A DNA stretch of 64,000 bases from Myxococcus fulvus (GTDB lineage: Bacteria; Myxococcota; Myxococcia; Myxococcales; Myxococcaceae), in assembly GCF_900111765.1 (NCBI RefSeq), contig NZ_FOIB01000002.1, forward strand, positions 806,001-870,000. The letters run 5' to 3'. The position numbers and the translations under genes are program-made. How positions within the stretch are numbered: position 1 is the first letter of the stretch; every line of letters begins with the position of its first letter. This document shows positions 44,678 through 53,100 of this stretch, in pieces. Below the pieces are notes generated by a model. It searched no databases. It saw only the letters and a list, made by a program, of their open reading frames with translations, and was not told the DNA's origin.

Positions 44678-46292
44678 TGTTGAGCGCCAGGGCCTTGCGC
44701 AGTTGCGGGGCCTCGTTGAGGAACTTCAGCTCCGGGTGCTTGTCCTCGGCGTGCTGGAGCGCCCAGTCGTCGCGGAAGAGGACCAGCGGCAGCCCGTCGC
44801 GGTCCTGCACCGTCTGGCGGTTGCCCTCCCAGTCGAAGGACTTGGGGTCGAAGTTGGGCCCCACCACCCAGCGCGCGTGGCTGAAGGGCAGCCGGTCCAG
44901 GGCGATCTTCGCCCCGTACTCGTGCTCCAGCCGGTACTGGAGGACCTCGAACTGGAGCGCGCCGACCACGCCCACAATCGGGTCCTTCATGCCCATGGCC
45001 AGCTGCTGGAAGATTTGCACCGTGCCCTCTTCCGAGAGCTGCTCCAGGCCCTTCTCCATCTGCTTGCGGCGCAGCGGGTCCTTGGAGCGGACCACGGCGA
45101 AGTACTCGGGGCTGAAGCGCGGCACGCCCTCGAACTCCACGTCGGTGCCCTCGGCGAGCGTGTCGCCGATGCGGTACTGCCCCGGGTCGAACAGGCCGAT
45201 GACGTCCCCGGGCCAGGCGTCCTCAATCGCGGTGCGCTCGGCGGCCATGAACTGGCTGGGCTTGGCCAGGCGCACCTCCTTGCCCAGGCGCGAGTGGTAC
45301 GCGTTCATGCCCTTGACGTAGCGGCCGCTCACCACGCGCATGAAGGCGATGCGGTCGCGGTGCGCGGGGTCCATGTTCGCCTGAATCTTGAAGACGAAGC
45401 CCGCGAACTTGGGGTGGCTGGGCTCGCGCGGGCCGTTCGTCGTGGGGCGCGAGGTGGGCGCGGGGGCCAGGTCCAGGAATGCGTCGAGGAACGGGCGCAC
45501 GCCGAAGTTCGTCATCGCGCTGCCGAAGAACATGGGCGTCAGCTGCCCCGCGTCGCTCTTCTCGCGGGTGAACTCGTCCCCGCCGATGTCGAGCAGCTCG
45601 ATGTCCTCGTGCAGCTTCGCCAGCTCCGACTCGGTGAGCACCGACTTGATTTCATCCGAGTCGATGGAGACCGAGCGCTCGGCGACCTCCGACTCGCCGT
45701 GGGAGCCTTCCGCGGAGAAGACGTGGACGACGCGGGCCTGCCGGTCGTAGACGCCGCGGAACTCCGGCCCCATGCCGATGGGCCAGTTCATCGGGTACGA
45801 GCGGATGCCGAGCACCTGCTCCAGCTCGTTCATCAGCTCGAGCGGCTCGCGGCCGTAGCGGTCCAGCTTGTTGACGAAGGTGAAGATGGGGATGCCGCGC
45901 ATGCGGCAGACCTTGAAGAGCTTCTTGGTCTGCGGCTCGACGCCCTTGGCGGCGTCGATGAGCATCACCGCCGAGTCCGCCGCGGCCAGCGTGCGGTAGG
46001 TGTCCTCGGAGAAGTCCTGGTGGCCCGGGGTGTCCAGCAGGTTGACCGCGTGGTCCCGGTAGTTGAACTGGAGGACGGACGAGGTGACGGAGATGCCGCG
46101 CTCCTTCTCCAGCTCCATCCAGTCGCTGGTGGCGTGGCGCCGCGCGCGCTTGGCCTTGACGCTGCCGGCCAGGTGGATGGCGCCGCCGTAGAGCAGCAGC
46201 TTCTCCGTCAGCGTGGTCTTGCCCGCGTCGGGGTGGGAGATGATCGCGAAGGTGCGCCGCCGGGCGACCTCCCTGTCGAGCTCGTTCGTCAT
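44667..46292 (-). CDS. prfC: Peptide chain release factor 3
   Basis: RF3 is the GTPase that recycles RF1/RF2 from the ribosome. The 541 residues show G1 SHPDAGKT (19-26), G3 LLDTPGHQDFSEDTYRT and G4 FVNKLDRYGREP. The RF3-specific C-terminal domains follow (SRPTTNGPREP linker, VSGRYVKGMNAYHSR, FDPGQYRIGDTLAEG, VGVVGALQFEVLQYRLEHEYG). The N-terminus starts at ATG 46292. Monocistronic by position, with divergent RidA beyond 46300. Confidence 0.96.
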   Translation of the reverse strand: MTNELDREVARRRTFAIISHPDAGKTTLTEKLLLYGGAIHLAGSVKAKRARRHATSDWMELEKERGISVTSSVLQFNYRDHAVNLLDTPGHQDFSEDTYRTLAAADSAVMLIDAAKGVEPQTKKLFKVCRMRGIPIFTFVNKLDRYGREPLELMNELEQVLGIRSYPMNWPIGMGPEFRGVYDRQARVVHVFSAEGSHGESEVAERSVSIDSDEIKSVLTESELAKLHEDIELLDIGGDEFTREKSDAGQLTPMFFGSAMTNFGVRPFLDAFLDLAPAPTSRPTTNGPREPSHPKFAGFVFKIQANMDPAHRDRIAFMRVVSGRYVKGMNAYHSRLGKEVRLAKPSQFMAAERTAIEDAWPGDVIGLFDPGQYRIGDTLAEGTDVEFEGVPRFSPEYFAVVRSKDPLRRKQMEKGLEQLSEEGTVQIFQQLAMGMKDPIVGVVGALQFEVLQYRLEHEYGAKIALDRLPFSHARWVVGPNFDPKSFDWEGNRQTVQDRDGLPLVLFRDDWALQHAEDKHPELKFLNEAPQLRKALALNTGS

Positions 46293-46408
46293 GACCCGAG
46301 GCCAACTACCACGGGCCGTGTTTCCTTGCAGCCAGCAAGGAGCCCCTGGCGGTCCGCCCGACGCCCGTGGGAGGGTCCGCCCACACTTTCTCGCCCCTGG
46401 AGGCAGCC

Positions 46409-46810
46409 ATGCAGCGGACCCACCACTCGACAGGTACTCCCTGGGAGCCCCGCGTGGGCTACTCGCGCGCGGTGCGTGTGGGCCCCTTCGTCTCCGTCTC
46501 CGGCACCACGGCCACGGACGCCCAGGGCCAGGTGGTGGGCCCGGATGACGCCTACCTCCAGGCCACCCAGACGCTGCGCAACATCGAGTCCGCGCTCCGG
46601 GCCGTGGGCGCCAGCCTGAAGGACGTGGTGCGCACGCGCATGTACGTCACGGACATCTCCCGCTGGGAGGAGGTGGGCCGGGCCCACGGGGAGTTCTTCG
46701 CCGACATCCGGCCGGCCACGTCGATGGTGGAGGTGAGCAAGCTCATCGACCCGGCGATGCTGGTGGAGATTGAAGCGGACGCCATCGTGGCGGACGCCCC
46801 GGCTCGCTGA
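46409..46810 (+). CDS. RidA-family imine/enamine deaminase-like protein
   Basis: From ATG 46409 (SD GGAGG) there are 133 residues. The RidA fold shows [24 protein letters not shown], the conserved Arg in [18 protein letters not shown] (the carboxylate-binding residue) and a C-terminal [11 protein letters not shown] strand. RidA proteins hydrolyse reactive 2-aminoacrylate from PLP enzymes; this one may be a diverged member (Rid subgroup) because the last glutamate segment differs. An in-frame ATG at 46367 has no ribosome site. Confidence 0.9.
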   Translation: MQRTHHSTGTPWEPRVGYSRAVRVGPFVSVSGTTATDAQGQVVGPDDAYLQATQTLRNIESALRAVGASLKDVVRTRMYVTDISRWEEVGRAHGEFFADIRPATSMVEVSKLIDPAMLVEIEADAIVADAPAR

Positions 46811-46838
46811 GGAGCGGGCGCTCCCCTGTCCGCCCGGT

Positions 46839-46866
46839 GTCCCAGGTCGGGGTGGCCGCCTGGGAC
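46839..46866 (+). terminator. Hairpin between RidA and the helix-hairpin-helix gene
   Basis: GTCCCAGG (46839-46846) pairs with CCTGGGAC (46859-46866) across 12 bases. A smaller palindrome GGAGCG GG CGCTCC (46811-46824) starts right after the RidA stop. Either could end the RidA transcript. Confidence 0.4.
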
Positions 46867-46891
46867 GCGACGCTCCAAGTTGGATGGAGCC

Positions 46892-47797
46892 ATGGGCGTC
46901 GAATGGAAGGACAACATCAGCCTCGCGGACGCGCTGGAGCGGGTGGCGGACCTGCTCGAGCAGCAGGACGCCATGCCCTTCCGGATATCGGCCTACCGCA
47001 AGGCGGCGGCGACGGTGGGCAAGTGGCCGGACTCCGTGGCGGAGCTGCTCGCGTCCAAGGGCGAGGCGGGCCTGAGGGAGCTGCCCGGGGTGGGCAAGAG
47101 CATCGCGGCCTCCATCGCGGAGCTGGTGCGCACCGGGCATCTGGGGCTCCTGCAGCGCCTGGAGGACGAGTCCTCTCCCGAGCAGCTGCTCGCCAGCGTG
47201 CCGGGCATCGGGCCGGAGCTCGCGCGGCGCATCCATGAGGAGCTGGGCGTGCGCTCGCTCGAGGAGCTGGAGCAGGCGGCGCACGACGGGCACCTGGAGG
47301 CGGTGGAGGGCTTCGGGCCGCGTCGTGGGCAGCAGGTGAGGGACTTGCTGGCGGCGCGGCTGGGACGCAACCGGCGCGGGCTCGCGCGCAAGCAGGAGCA
47401 GCGGGAGGAAGGCGGTCCCCAGCCAGACGTCGGGCTGCTGCTCCAGGTGGACGAGGAGTACCGCCGACGCGCGGAGGCCGGCGAGCTGCGCACCATCGCG
47501 CCCCGGCGCTTCAACCCCACGGGCGAGGCGTGGCTGCCGGTGCTGCGGCGCAAGGTGGACGGGTGGAGCGTGCGCGCGCTGTTCTCCAACACGGCGCTCG
47601 CGCACCAGCAGGACGCGACGCGCGAGTGGGTGGTGCTGTACTTCGACAAGGACGGCGACGAGGGCCAGTGCACCGTCGTCACCGCGCACGGCGGGCCGCT
47701 GGATGGACGGCGCGTCGTGCGGGGCCGCGAGGTGGAGTGTCTGGCCTACTACGGCGTGGAGTCCGAGGAGACGGAGGCGCCACCTCCCGGCGCGTGA
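46892..47797 (+). CDS. Helix-hairpin-helix protein resembling the PolX N-terminal region
   Basis: From ATG 46892 (SD GGATGGAG) there are 301 residues. The first 160 look like the 8-kDa/HhH part of family X DNA polymerases: LADALERVADLLEQQDAMPFRISAYRKAA, ELPGVGKSIAASIAEL and SVPGIGPELARRIHEELGVRSLEELEQAA, each a non-specific DNA-binding hairpin. The catalytic polymerase and PHP domains are absent; residues 185-290 form a different, unrecognised domain (FNPTGEAWLPVLRRKVDGWSVRALFSNTALAHQ). DNA binding is likely, the role unknown. Confidence 0.8.
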   Translation: MGVEWKDNISLADALERVADLLEQQDAMPFRISAYRKAAATVGKWPDSVAELLASKGEAGLRELPGVGKSIAASIAELVRTGHLGLLQRLEDESSPEQLLASVPGIGPELARRIHEELGVRSLEELEQAAHDGHLEAVEGFGPRRGQQVRDLLAARLGRNRRGLARKQEQREEGGPQPDVGLLLQVDEEYRRRAEAGELRTIAPRRFNPTGEAWLPVLRRKVDGWSVRALFSNTALAHQQDATREWVVLYFDKDGDEGQCTVVTAHGGPLDGRRVVRGREVECLAYYGVESEETEAPPPGA

Positions 47798-47875
47798 GCC
47801 CGCCAACCGGCGAGGCCCCGCATCACCCGGCCGCACGACGTCGACACGAGCCGCGCACAGCGCGTCGGCCTCCGG

Positions 47876-47961
47876 GCCGGCCCCTCCACACGAGCGCCGA
47901 GGGCCGGCTCGCGCGCTCCGTCACGTCCCGCCCGCGGCAGCTGGCGCGTGCGGGACGTGAC
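47876..47961. terminator. Two strong adjacent hairpins between convergent genes
   Basis: GCCGGCCC (47876-47883) pairs with GGGCCGGC (47901-47908). GTCACGTCCCGC (47920-47931) pairs perfectly with GCGGGACGTGAC (47950-47961), a 12-bp stem with an 18-base loop. They occupy most of the 172-base gap between the HhH gene and the convergent kelch gene. Confidence 0.55.
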
Positions 47962-47969
47962 ACCGTGCC

Positions 47970-50159
47970 TCACGGCGCCGGGAAGTAGAGCTCCACGGTG
48001 GAGACCGCGCCGCTCGAGCCCAGGCCTCCGGTGACGAGCAACCGGTCCGAGCCGGCCAGGCGCGTCACCGCCGCGCTCGACAGCGGATTGGACAGCGCGC
48101 CCGCGGACGTCCACAGGCCGGTGGCCGGGTCATACACCTCCGACGTGGGCAACAGCCCCGTGGCGGCGCCCGCGTCCCCGCCCATCACCAGCACGCGGCC
48201 CGAGGGCAGCACCGACGCCATCGCCCCGTAGCGGCTGCTCGACATGGGCGCCACCGGCATCCACAGGCCCAGCGCGGGCTCGTAGATTTCGGCCGAGGCC
48301 AACGCGCCGCCCTGCCCCCAGCCGCCCGCCACCAGCACGCGGCCTCCCGGCAGCACCACCGCGATGTGCCCATAGCGCGCGCTCGACATCGAGCCCGCGG
48401 GAGACCACACCCCGGTGTTCATGTCGTAGAGCTCCGCGGTGGCCGTGTCCCCCGTGGGCGTGGTGCCACCCGCCACCAGCACGTGTCCCGACAGCAACAT
48501 CGTGGCGGTGTGGTTGACCCGCTTCAGGCTCATCGCGCCCGTGGCGCGCCAGGTGCCCGACGGCGGGTCATACAGCTCCGACGTCGCCTGGATGCTGCTG
48601 AAGCTCGACGAAGCCCGTCCGCCCGTCACCAGCACCTGCCCGGACGAAAGCAGCGTCGCGGTGTGCCGCGAGCGCGCCCCCGCGAGCGCGCCGGTGGTGG
48701 TCCAGAGCCCGGTGTCCGGGTTGTACACCTCGGCGGAGGACAGATAGGACGACCCGGAGGCCTGACCTCCCGCCACCAGCACCCTGCCCGAGGGCAGCAC
48801 CGTCCCGGTGTGCAGGAAGCGCGGCGCGACCAGGCTGCCCGTCGCCGCCCACGTGGCCTGGGCCTCGTCATACAGCTCCGCGCCGCCCAGTCCCGCGCCA
48901 CCCTGCGTGCCGCCCGCCACCAGCACCTTGCCGGACCCCAGCAGCGACGCCGTGTGGTGATAGCGCGTCGTCGCCATGTTCGCGGTGAGGCGCCACGGCG
49001 GCGTGGGCACCGAGTATCGCTCGGCCGTGGCGGAGCGCTGCACGCTGTCGGGGCTGCCGCCCGTGACGAGCACATCCCCCTGGACCAGCAACGTCGCCGT
49101 GTGGCCCAGCCGGCTCGTGCTCATGGACGCCACCTGCGTCCAGCGCCCCTGCGCCGGGTCATACAGCAGCGCCGTCTGGAGATAGGGCTCGTTGCCGTCC
49201 GAGCCGCCGGTGACGAGCACCTCGCCCGAGTGCAGCAACGTGGCCGTGTGCTGCGCGCGCTCCCCCGGCAAGGCTTGCGTGGCCGGACTCCAGGTCCCCA
49301 TGCCGGGGTCGAACACCTCCACGCCACGCGTCGCGGTGAACTCGTCCTCGAAGCCGCCCACCACCAGCACCTTGCCGGACAACAGCAGCGTCGCCGTGTG
49401 GCCCGCGCGCGCCACGAGCAGGCTCGCGGCGACGGTCCACGTCCCGGTGGACGGCTCGTACAGCTCCGCGTCGCGCAGGAACGCGCCCCGAGGCCCCTGA
49501 CGTCCGCCCACGACCAGCACCCGCCCGTTGGGCAGGAGCGTCGCCGTGTGGCCCACGCGCGGCCTGCGCAGCGAGCCCGTCGCGGACCACGTGCCCGTGG
49601 CCGAATCATAGAGCTGCGCGCTCGAAAGCCCCGCTCCCGCGCCGTTCTCTCCGCCCACCACCAGCACCTTGCCGTTGCCGAGCAACGTCGCCGTGTGGCC
49701 CGAGCGCAGCGAGTCCAGGCTGCCCGTCGGCGCCCATGAGCCCAGCGACGGCTCATACAGCTCCGCGGTGCCCGTGGCCGAGGCGCCCGAGTCGCCCCCC
49801 GCCACCAGCACCTTGCCGTTGCCCAGCAGTGTCGCCGTGTGTCGCCGCCGCGCCGCGTTCAGCGTGCCGCCCGTGAGCCAGCGCGCACCCCTCACGTCAT
49901 ACAGCTCCGCGCTCGTCGAGGACTGGCCCCCCACCACCAACACGTTGCCCGAGCGCAGCACCGTCGCCGTGTGGTCCACCCGCTGCAACGACATGCTCGC
50001 CGTCAACGACCAGCCCAGCTCCGGCACGGGCGCGGCGGACAGCCCCGCACCCGACCCCATGGCTTCCGACGGCTCTGCAAATTCTTCGTGTGAGCATCCC
50101 GTGAGGACAAGCGCCGTCACCAGCGCGGCCAGGTGGCCGAGCCTGATACATCGTTTCAT
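47970..50159 (-). CDS. Kelch-repeat lipoprotein
   Basis: From ATG 50159 the protein has 729 residues with a lipoprotein signal (ALVLTGCSHEE, Cys about 22). The rest is a kelch-type beta-propeller array: I count 14 copies of an H-T-A-T-L-L...G-x-V-L-V-x-G-G unit about 48 residues apart, each followed by a AELYDP/EVYDP strand and a W at the blade end. Fourteen units could make two seven-bladed propellers. Such proteins are frequent in myxobacteria and are probably outer-membrane attached; the ligand is unknown. An in-frame extension to 50303 is not preceded by a ribosome site. Confidence 0.9.
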   Translation of the reverse strand: MKRCIRLGHLAALVTALVLTGCSHEEFAEPSEAMGSGAGLSAAPVPELGWSLTASMSLQRVDHTATVLRSGNVLVVGGQSSTSAELYDVRGARWLTGGTLNAARRRHTATLLGNGKVLVAGGDSGASATGTAELYEPSLGSWAPTGSLDSLRSGHTATLLGNGKVLVVGGENGAGAGLSSAQLYDSATGTWSATGSLRRPRVGHTATLLPNGRVLVVGGRQGPRGAFLRDAELYEPSTGTWTVAASLLVARAGHTATLLLSGKVLVVGGFEDEFTATRGVEVFDPGMGTWSPATQALPGERAQHTATLLHSGEVLVTGGSDGNEPYLQTALLYDPAQGRWTQVASMSTSRLGHTATLLVQGDVLVTGGSPDSVQRSATAERYSVPTPPWRLTANMATTRYHHTASLLGSGKVLVAGGTQGGAGLGGAELYDEAQATWAATGSLVAPRFLHTGTVLPSGRVLVAGGQASGSSYLSSAEVYNPDTGLWTTTGALAGARSRHTATLLSSGQVLVTGGRASSSFSSIQATSELYDPPSGTWRATGAMSLKRVNHTATMLLSGHVLVAGGTTPTGDTATAELYDMNTGVWSPAGSMSSARYGHIAVVLPGGRVLVAGGWGQGGALASAEIYEPALGLWMPVAPMSSSRYGAMASVLPSGRVLVMGGDAGAATGLLPTSEVYDPATGLWTSAGALSNPLSSAAVTRLAGSDRLLVTGGLGSSGAVSTVELYFPAP

Positions 50160-50282
50160 GGAGGGAGGTCCTTTCCCGAGGGGGGTGTGGAGCCCGATGG
50201 CCCGCACAGGGCGGCGCTTAACCCAATCCCCGGGAGCGAGGCCAATCCCGCCTCTGAAAAAACACGTCCCAGCCTTGCGACA

Positions 50283-50304
50283 GGTGGGGTTGATACACCC
50301 CACC
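50283..50304 (-). terminator. Hairpin downstream of the ABC-2 operon
   Basis: GGTGGGGT (50283-50290) and ACCCCACC (50297-50304) form a perfect 8-bp stem with a 6-base loop, 54 bases after the second permease gene and before the kelch gene. No clear T-tract follows on the minus strand. Confidence 0.4.
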
Positions 50305-50357
50305 GCCGAGTCGACGGGCGCTCGTCCGCCTGGCGGAACCGGGCGAGATGAAAGGGA

Positions 50358-51161
50358 TTAGCTGCTGGCCGAGGTGTAGTGGCCGATGGAGCGAATCCAG
50401 ACGCGCCGCGCCACCCACGCGAAGAGCACCGAGCCCACCACCGCGCCGACAAGGGACACCGTCGGCAGCCGGCCCAGCATGGCTTCAGCGGGGAAGGTGG
50501 TCATCAGGGCGAGGGGAATCACGTAGGTGAAGACGAGCGTCAACGCGCCGCGCGCCACGCCCTTGAAGACGGACGAGGGCCAACGCGCGAAGTCGAAGAT
50601 GGACGAGAAGAGGAAGGTGAGGTTGTCCACCCGGACGACGAAGAACGCGGCGCTCACCGTCAATATCCACAGCGAGTACAGCAAGAGCGTGCTGGTGCCG
50701 AGCAGCAGCACGGACGCGAGCAACCCAAGGGGGGACGGCCCGCGGCCCAGCAGCATGAAGGCGTAGACGAACAGGCCCAGGCCGGTGAGCACGTTGAAGG
50801 CGCGCCACGGCAAGAAGCGCTGCGTCGACACCAGGAACTGCGCGTCCGCGGGCTTGAGCAGCACGAAGTCCAGCGTGCCCTTGCGGATGTGCTCCACCAC
50901 GCCGGTGAGGCTGGGGTTGATGGCGCCCTCGAGGACGCCTTGCAGCAGGGTGAACCAGCCCACCACGAGCAGCGACTCGCCGAAGGTCCACCCCTCCACC
51001 GCCGGCCGTCGCCCGTAGACGACGAACAGCGGCGCCAGCGCGGTGAAGACCCAGCACAGGGACGTGAAGCCCTCGGTGAGGAAGTCCGCCCGGTATTGGA
51101 GCGCCTGGAGCCCGGAGGCCTTGAGCTGTACGCCGAGCAGTCGCAGATAACGCCGCACCAT
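50358..51161 (-). CDS. ABC-2 family permease (PF06182 type), second subunit
   Basis: The 267-residue protein has six hydrophobic helices and the family sequence FDFARWPSSVFKGVARGALTLVFTYVIPLALMTTFPAEAMLG. The HIRKGTLDFVLLKPADAQFLVSTQRFLPWRAFNVLTG segment is typical of PF06182 exporters. Together with the other permease and the ATPase it makes a three-gene exporter, starting four bases after the end of the first permease gene. The substrate is unknown; relatives move lipids, drugs or peptides. Confidence 0.9.
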   Translation of the reverse strand: MVRRYLRLLGVQLKASGLQALQYRADFLTEGFTSLCWVFTALAPLFVVYGRRPAVEGWTFGESLLVVGWFTLLQGVLEGAINPSLTGVVEHIRKGTLDFVLLKPADAQFLVSTQRFLPWRAFNVLTGLGLFVYAFMLLGRGPSPLGLLASVLLLGTSTLLLYSLWILTVSAAFFVVRVDNLTFLFSSIFDFARWPSSVFKGVARGALTLVFTYVIPLALMTTFPAEAMLGRLPTVSLVGAVVGSVLFAWVARRVWIRSIGHYTSASS

Positions 51162-51165
51162 TCCC

Positions 51166-51972
51166 CTACCCTCCGAACGCCGCGAAGCGCTTCACGCCCT
51201 GCTTCCAGAGCGTCACCGCCAGCACACCCATCCCCAGCACCCACGCCCACTGCCGCGCGAGCAACCCCAGCGCCGTGGGCAGGTCATGCGCGCTCGTCAT
51301 CAACTCCACCGGCAGGCCCATCTGGTAGCGGAACGGCAGCCAGTCGATGAGCGTGCGCAGCCCCTCGGGCAGGAGTTCCACCGGGTACATGTAGCCGGAG
51401 CAGACGAAGAAGAGGACCATCCAGACCTCCATCATCTTCTGGCTGCTGTCCATGAAGAGGCTCAGCGCGCCGATGGCCACGTTGGCCAGGAACGTAATCG
51501 CCCAGCCGCCCAGCACCGCGATGATGAACAGGGCCCAGCCCCACGCGTGCTGGGGCACCGCCTTGTCCGCGCCCACCAGCGCCACGCTCACCAGCACCAC
51601 CGGCACCGCCACCACGACGCGCATGGGGAAGCCCGCGACGTTCTCCGACGCGTAGGCCCACAGGGGCGACACGGGGCGCAAGAGCCGCATGGCCAGCGTG
51701 CCCTGCTTGACCTCCCAGTTGATGAGCCACGCGGCCCAGGCGCTGGTGAGCTGGCGCACCGCGAAGGTGGCCAGGAAGTAGCTGACGAAGTCCACCTGGC
51801 CGTAGTTGCCCACGGGCGCGTCCTTGGACACCGCCATCCACAGCACCATGTTGACCAGCGGCATGGTGGTGGACAGCACCCAGACGAACATCTCCGCACG
51901 GTAGGCAATCGACTCGGCGAAGCCCACGCGCAGCATGGTGGGCAGGGCGCGCAGCACGCCTCGGGCGCTCAT
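51166..51972 (-). CDS. ABC-2 family permease, first subunit
   Basis: The 268-residue protein from ATG 51972 has six hydrophobic helices, with AWLINWEVKQGTLAMRLLRPVSPLWAYASENVAGFPMRVVVAVP and VWMVLFFVCSGYMYPVELLPEGLRTLIDWLPFRYQMGLP as family marks. The start overlaps the end of the ATPase gene as ATGA, and the second permease follows four bases later. It is the partner subunit of a heterodimeric ABC-2 exporter. Confidence 0.9.
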   Translation of the reverse strand: MSARGVLRALPTMLRVGFAESIAYRAEMFVWVLSTTMPLVNMVLWMAVSKDAPVGNYGQVDFVSYFLATFAVRQLTSAWAAWLINWEVKQGTLAMRLLRPVSPLWAYASENVAGFPMRVVVAVPVVLVSVALVGADKAVPQHAWGWALFIIAVLGGWAITFLANVAIGALSLFMDSSQKMMEVWMVLFFVCSGYMYPVELLPEGLRTLIDWLPFRYQMGLPVELMTSAHDLPTALGLLARQWAWVLGMGVLAVTLWKQGVKRFAAFGG

Positions 51973-52976
51973 GCCGGGACCACCTGGGCCGTCGCCTCGC
52001 GGCGGGCCTTGTTCTCCGCGAAGAGTTCGCTCATGACCTCCTCGAGCGGCGCGTTCTCCACCGTGAGGTCCGTCACCGGCAGGCCCGACAGGGCGCGGGA
52101 GATGGTGGCGTTGACGGCGTCCTGGCGCACCTGGAGCACCGCCATCCCCGCCTCGTGCGTCACCAGCTTGCCCAAAGGCTCCAGCCGGCCTGCTTCCACC
52201 TGCTCGGACAGGCGCAGCACCACGCGCTTCTCCGGGCGCACGCGCTGAACCAGCGCGTCCAGGCTGCCGTCGTAGGAGAGCAGCCCCTTGTCGATGACGA
52301 TGACGCGCGGGCACAGGGCGGCCACGTCGTCCATGTAGTGGCTGGTGAGGATGAGCGTGGCGCCGTACTTCTCGTTGTAGTCCTTGATGAAGGTCCGCAT
52401 GGTGGCCTGCATGGACACGTCCAGGCCGATGGTGGGCTCGTCCAGGAACAGCACGCGGGGGCGGTGGATGAGGGCCGCGGCCAGCTCGCACTTCATGCGC
52501 TCGCCCAGGGACAGCTGCCGGGTGGGCTTGCCGATGAGGTCGCCAATCTCCAGGAGGCCCACCAGCTCATCCAACGTCTGCTTGTATTGGAGCGTGGGCA
52601 CGTCGTAGATGGCGCGGTTGAGCTCGAAGGTCTCCGCCGGTGGTAGGTCCCACAGGAGCTGCTGCTTCTGCCCCATGACGAGCATGATTTTCTTGAGGAA
52701 CGCCTCCTCGCGCAGGCGCGGCACGTGGCCGTCGACCCGGACCTCGCCCTCGGACGGGTGCAAGAGGCCCGAGAGGACCTTGAGCGTGGTCGTCTTCCCG
52801 GCGCCGTTGGGGCCCAGGAAGCCCACGCGCTCGCCGGGGCGGATGTCGAAGGAGATGCCATCCACGGCCTTCACGGAGGTGTAGGTGCGGTGGAAGAGCG
52901 AGCGGAGGGCCGCCTTGAGGCCAGGCGGGCGCTTGTGGACTTTGTAGTGCTTGCGCAGCCCTTGGACGGAGATCAT
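51969..52976 (-). CDS. ABC transporter ATP-binding protein of the ABC-2 exporter
   Basis: From ATG 52976 there are 335 residues with the ATP-binding core: Walker A FLGPNGAGKTTTLKVL, Q-loop MGQKQQLLWDLPPAETF, signature LSLGERMKCELAAALIHRP, Walker B VLFLDEPTIGLD and H-loop LTSHYMDD. The C-terminal 90 residues form an accessory domain. A further in-frame extension to 53252 has no ribosome site. It is the first gene of the operon and lies 124 bases from the divergent Rsm22-like gene. Confidence 0.95.
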   Translation of the reverse strand: MISVQGLRKHYKVHKRPPGLKAALRSLFHRTYTSVKAVDGISFDIRPGERVGFLGPNGAGKTTTLKVLSGLLHPSEGEVRVDGHVPRLREEAFLKKIMLVMGQKQQLLWDLPPAETFELNRAIYDVPTLQYKQTLDELVGLLEIGDLIGKPTRQLSLGERMKCELAAALIHRPRVLFLDEPTIGLDVSMQATMRTFIKDYNEKYGATLILTSHYMDDVAALCPRVIVIDKGLLSYDGSLDALVQRVRPEKRVVLRLSEQVEAGRLEPLGKLVTHEAGMAVLQVRQDAVNATISRALSGLPVTDLTVENAPLEEVMSELFAENKARREATAQVVPA

Positions 52977-53050
52977 GTGCGACAAGGGTTTAACGCGGAC
53001 GCCCCCGGGTGGCGACCGTGGAGTTGAGCAAGTGGCGCGGTGACAACGGG

Positions 53051-53079
53051 TTGACACGGGCCGCTTCCGGGAGCGGCCC
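53051..53079 (+). promoter_or_regulatory. TTGACA and hairpin upstream of the Rsm22-like gene
   Basis: TTGACA (53051-53056) is followed at once by GGGCCGCT (53058-53065) pairing with AGCGGCCC (53072-53079). No -10 box is seen at the right distance, so the TTGACA may be chance; the stem would sit in the mRNA leader 21 bases before ATG. Confidence 0.25.
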
Positions 53080-53100
53080 CTCGGTCGAAGGCTTGGCGGG

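Noticed and set aside
47970..50159. CRISPR-like or mobile repeat array
   Set aside because: The regular repeats are in-frame kelch units of about 145 bases with diverged DNA, not identical short repeats with spacers.
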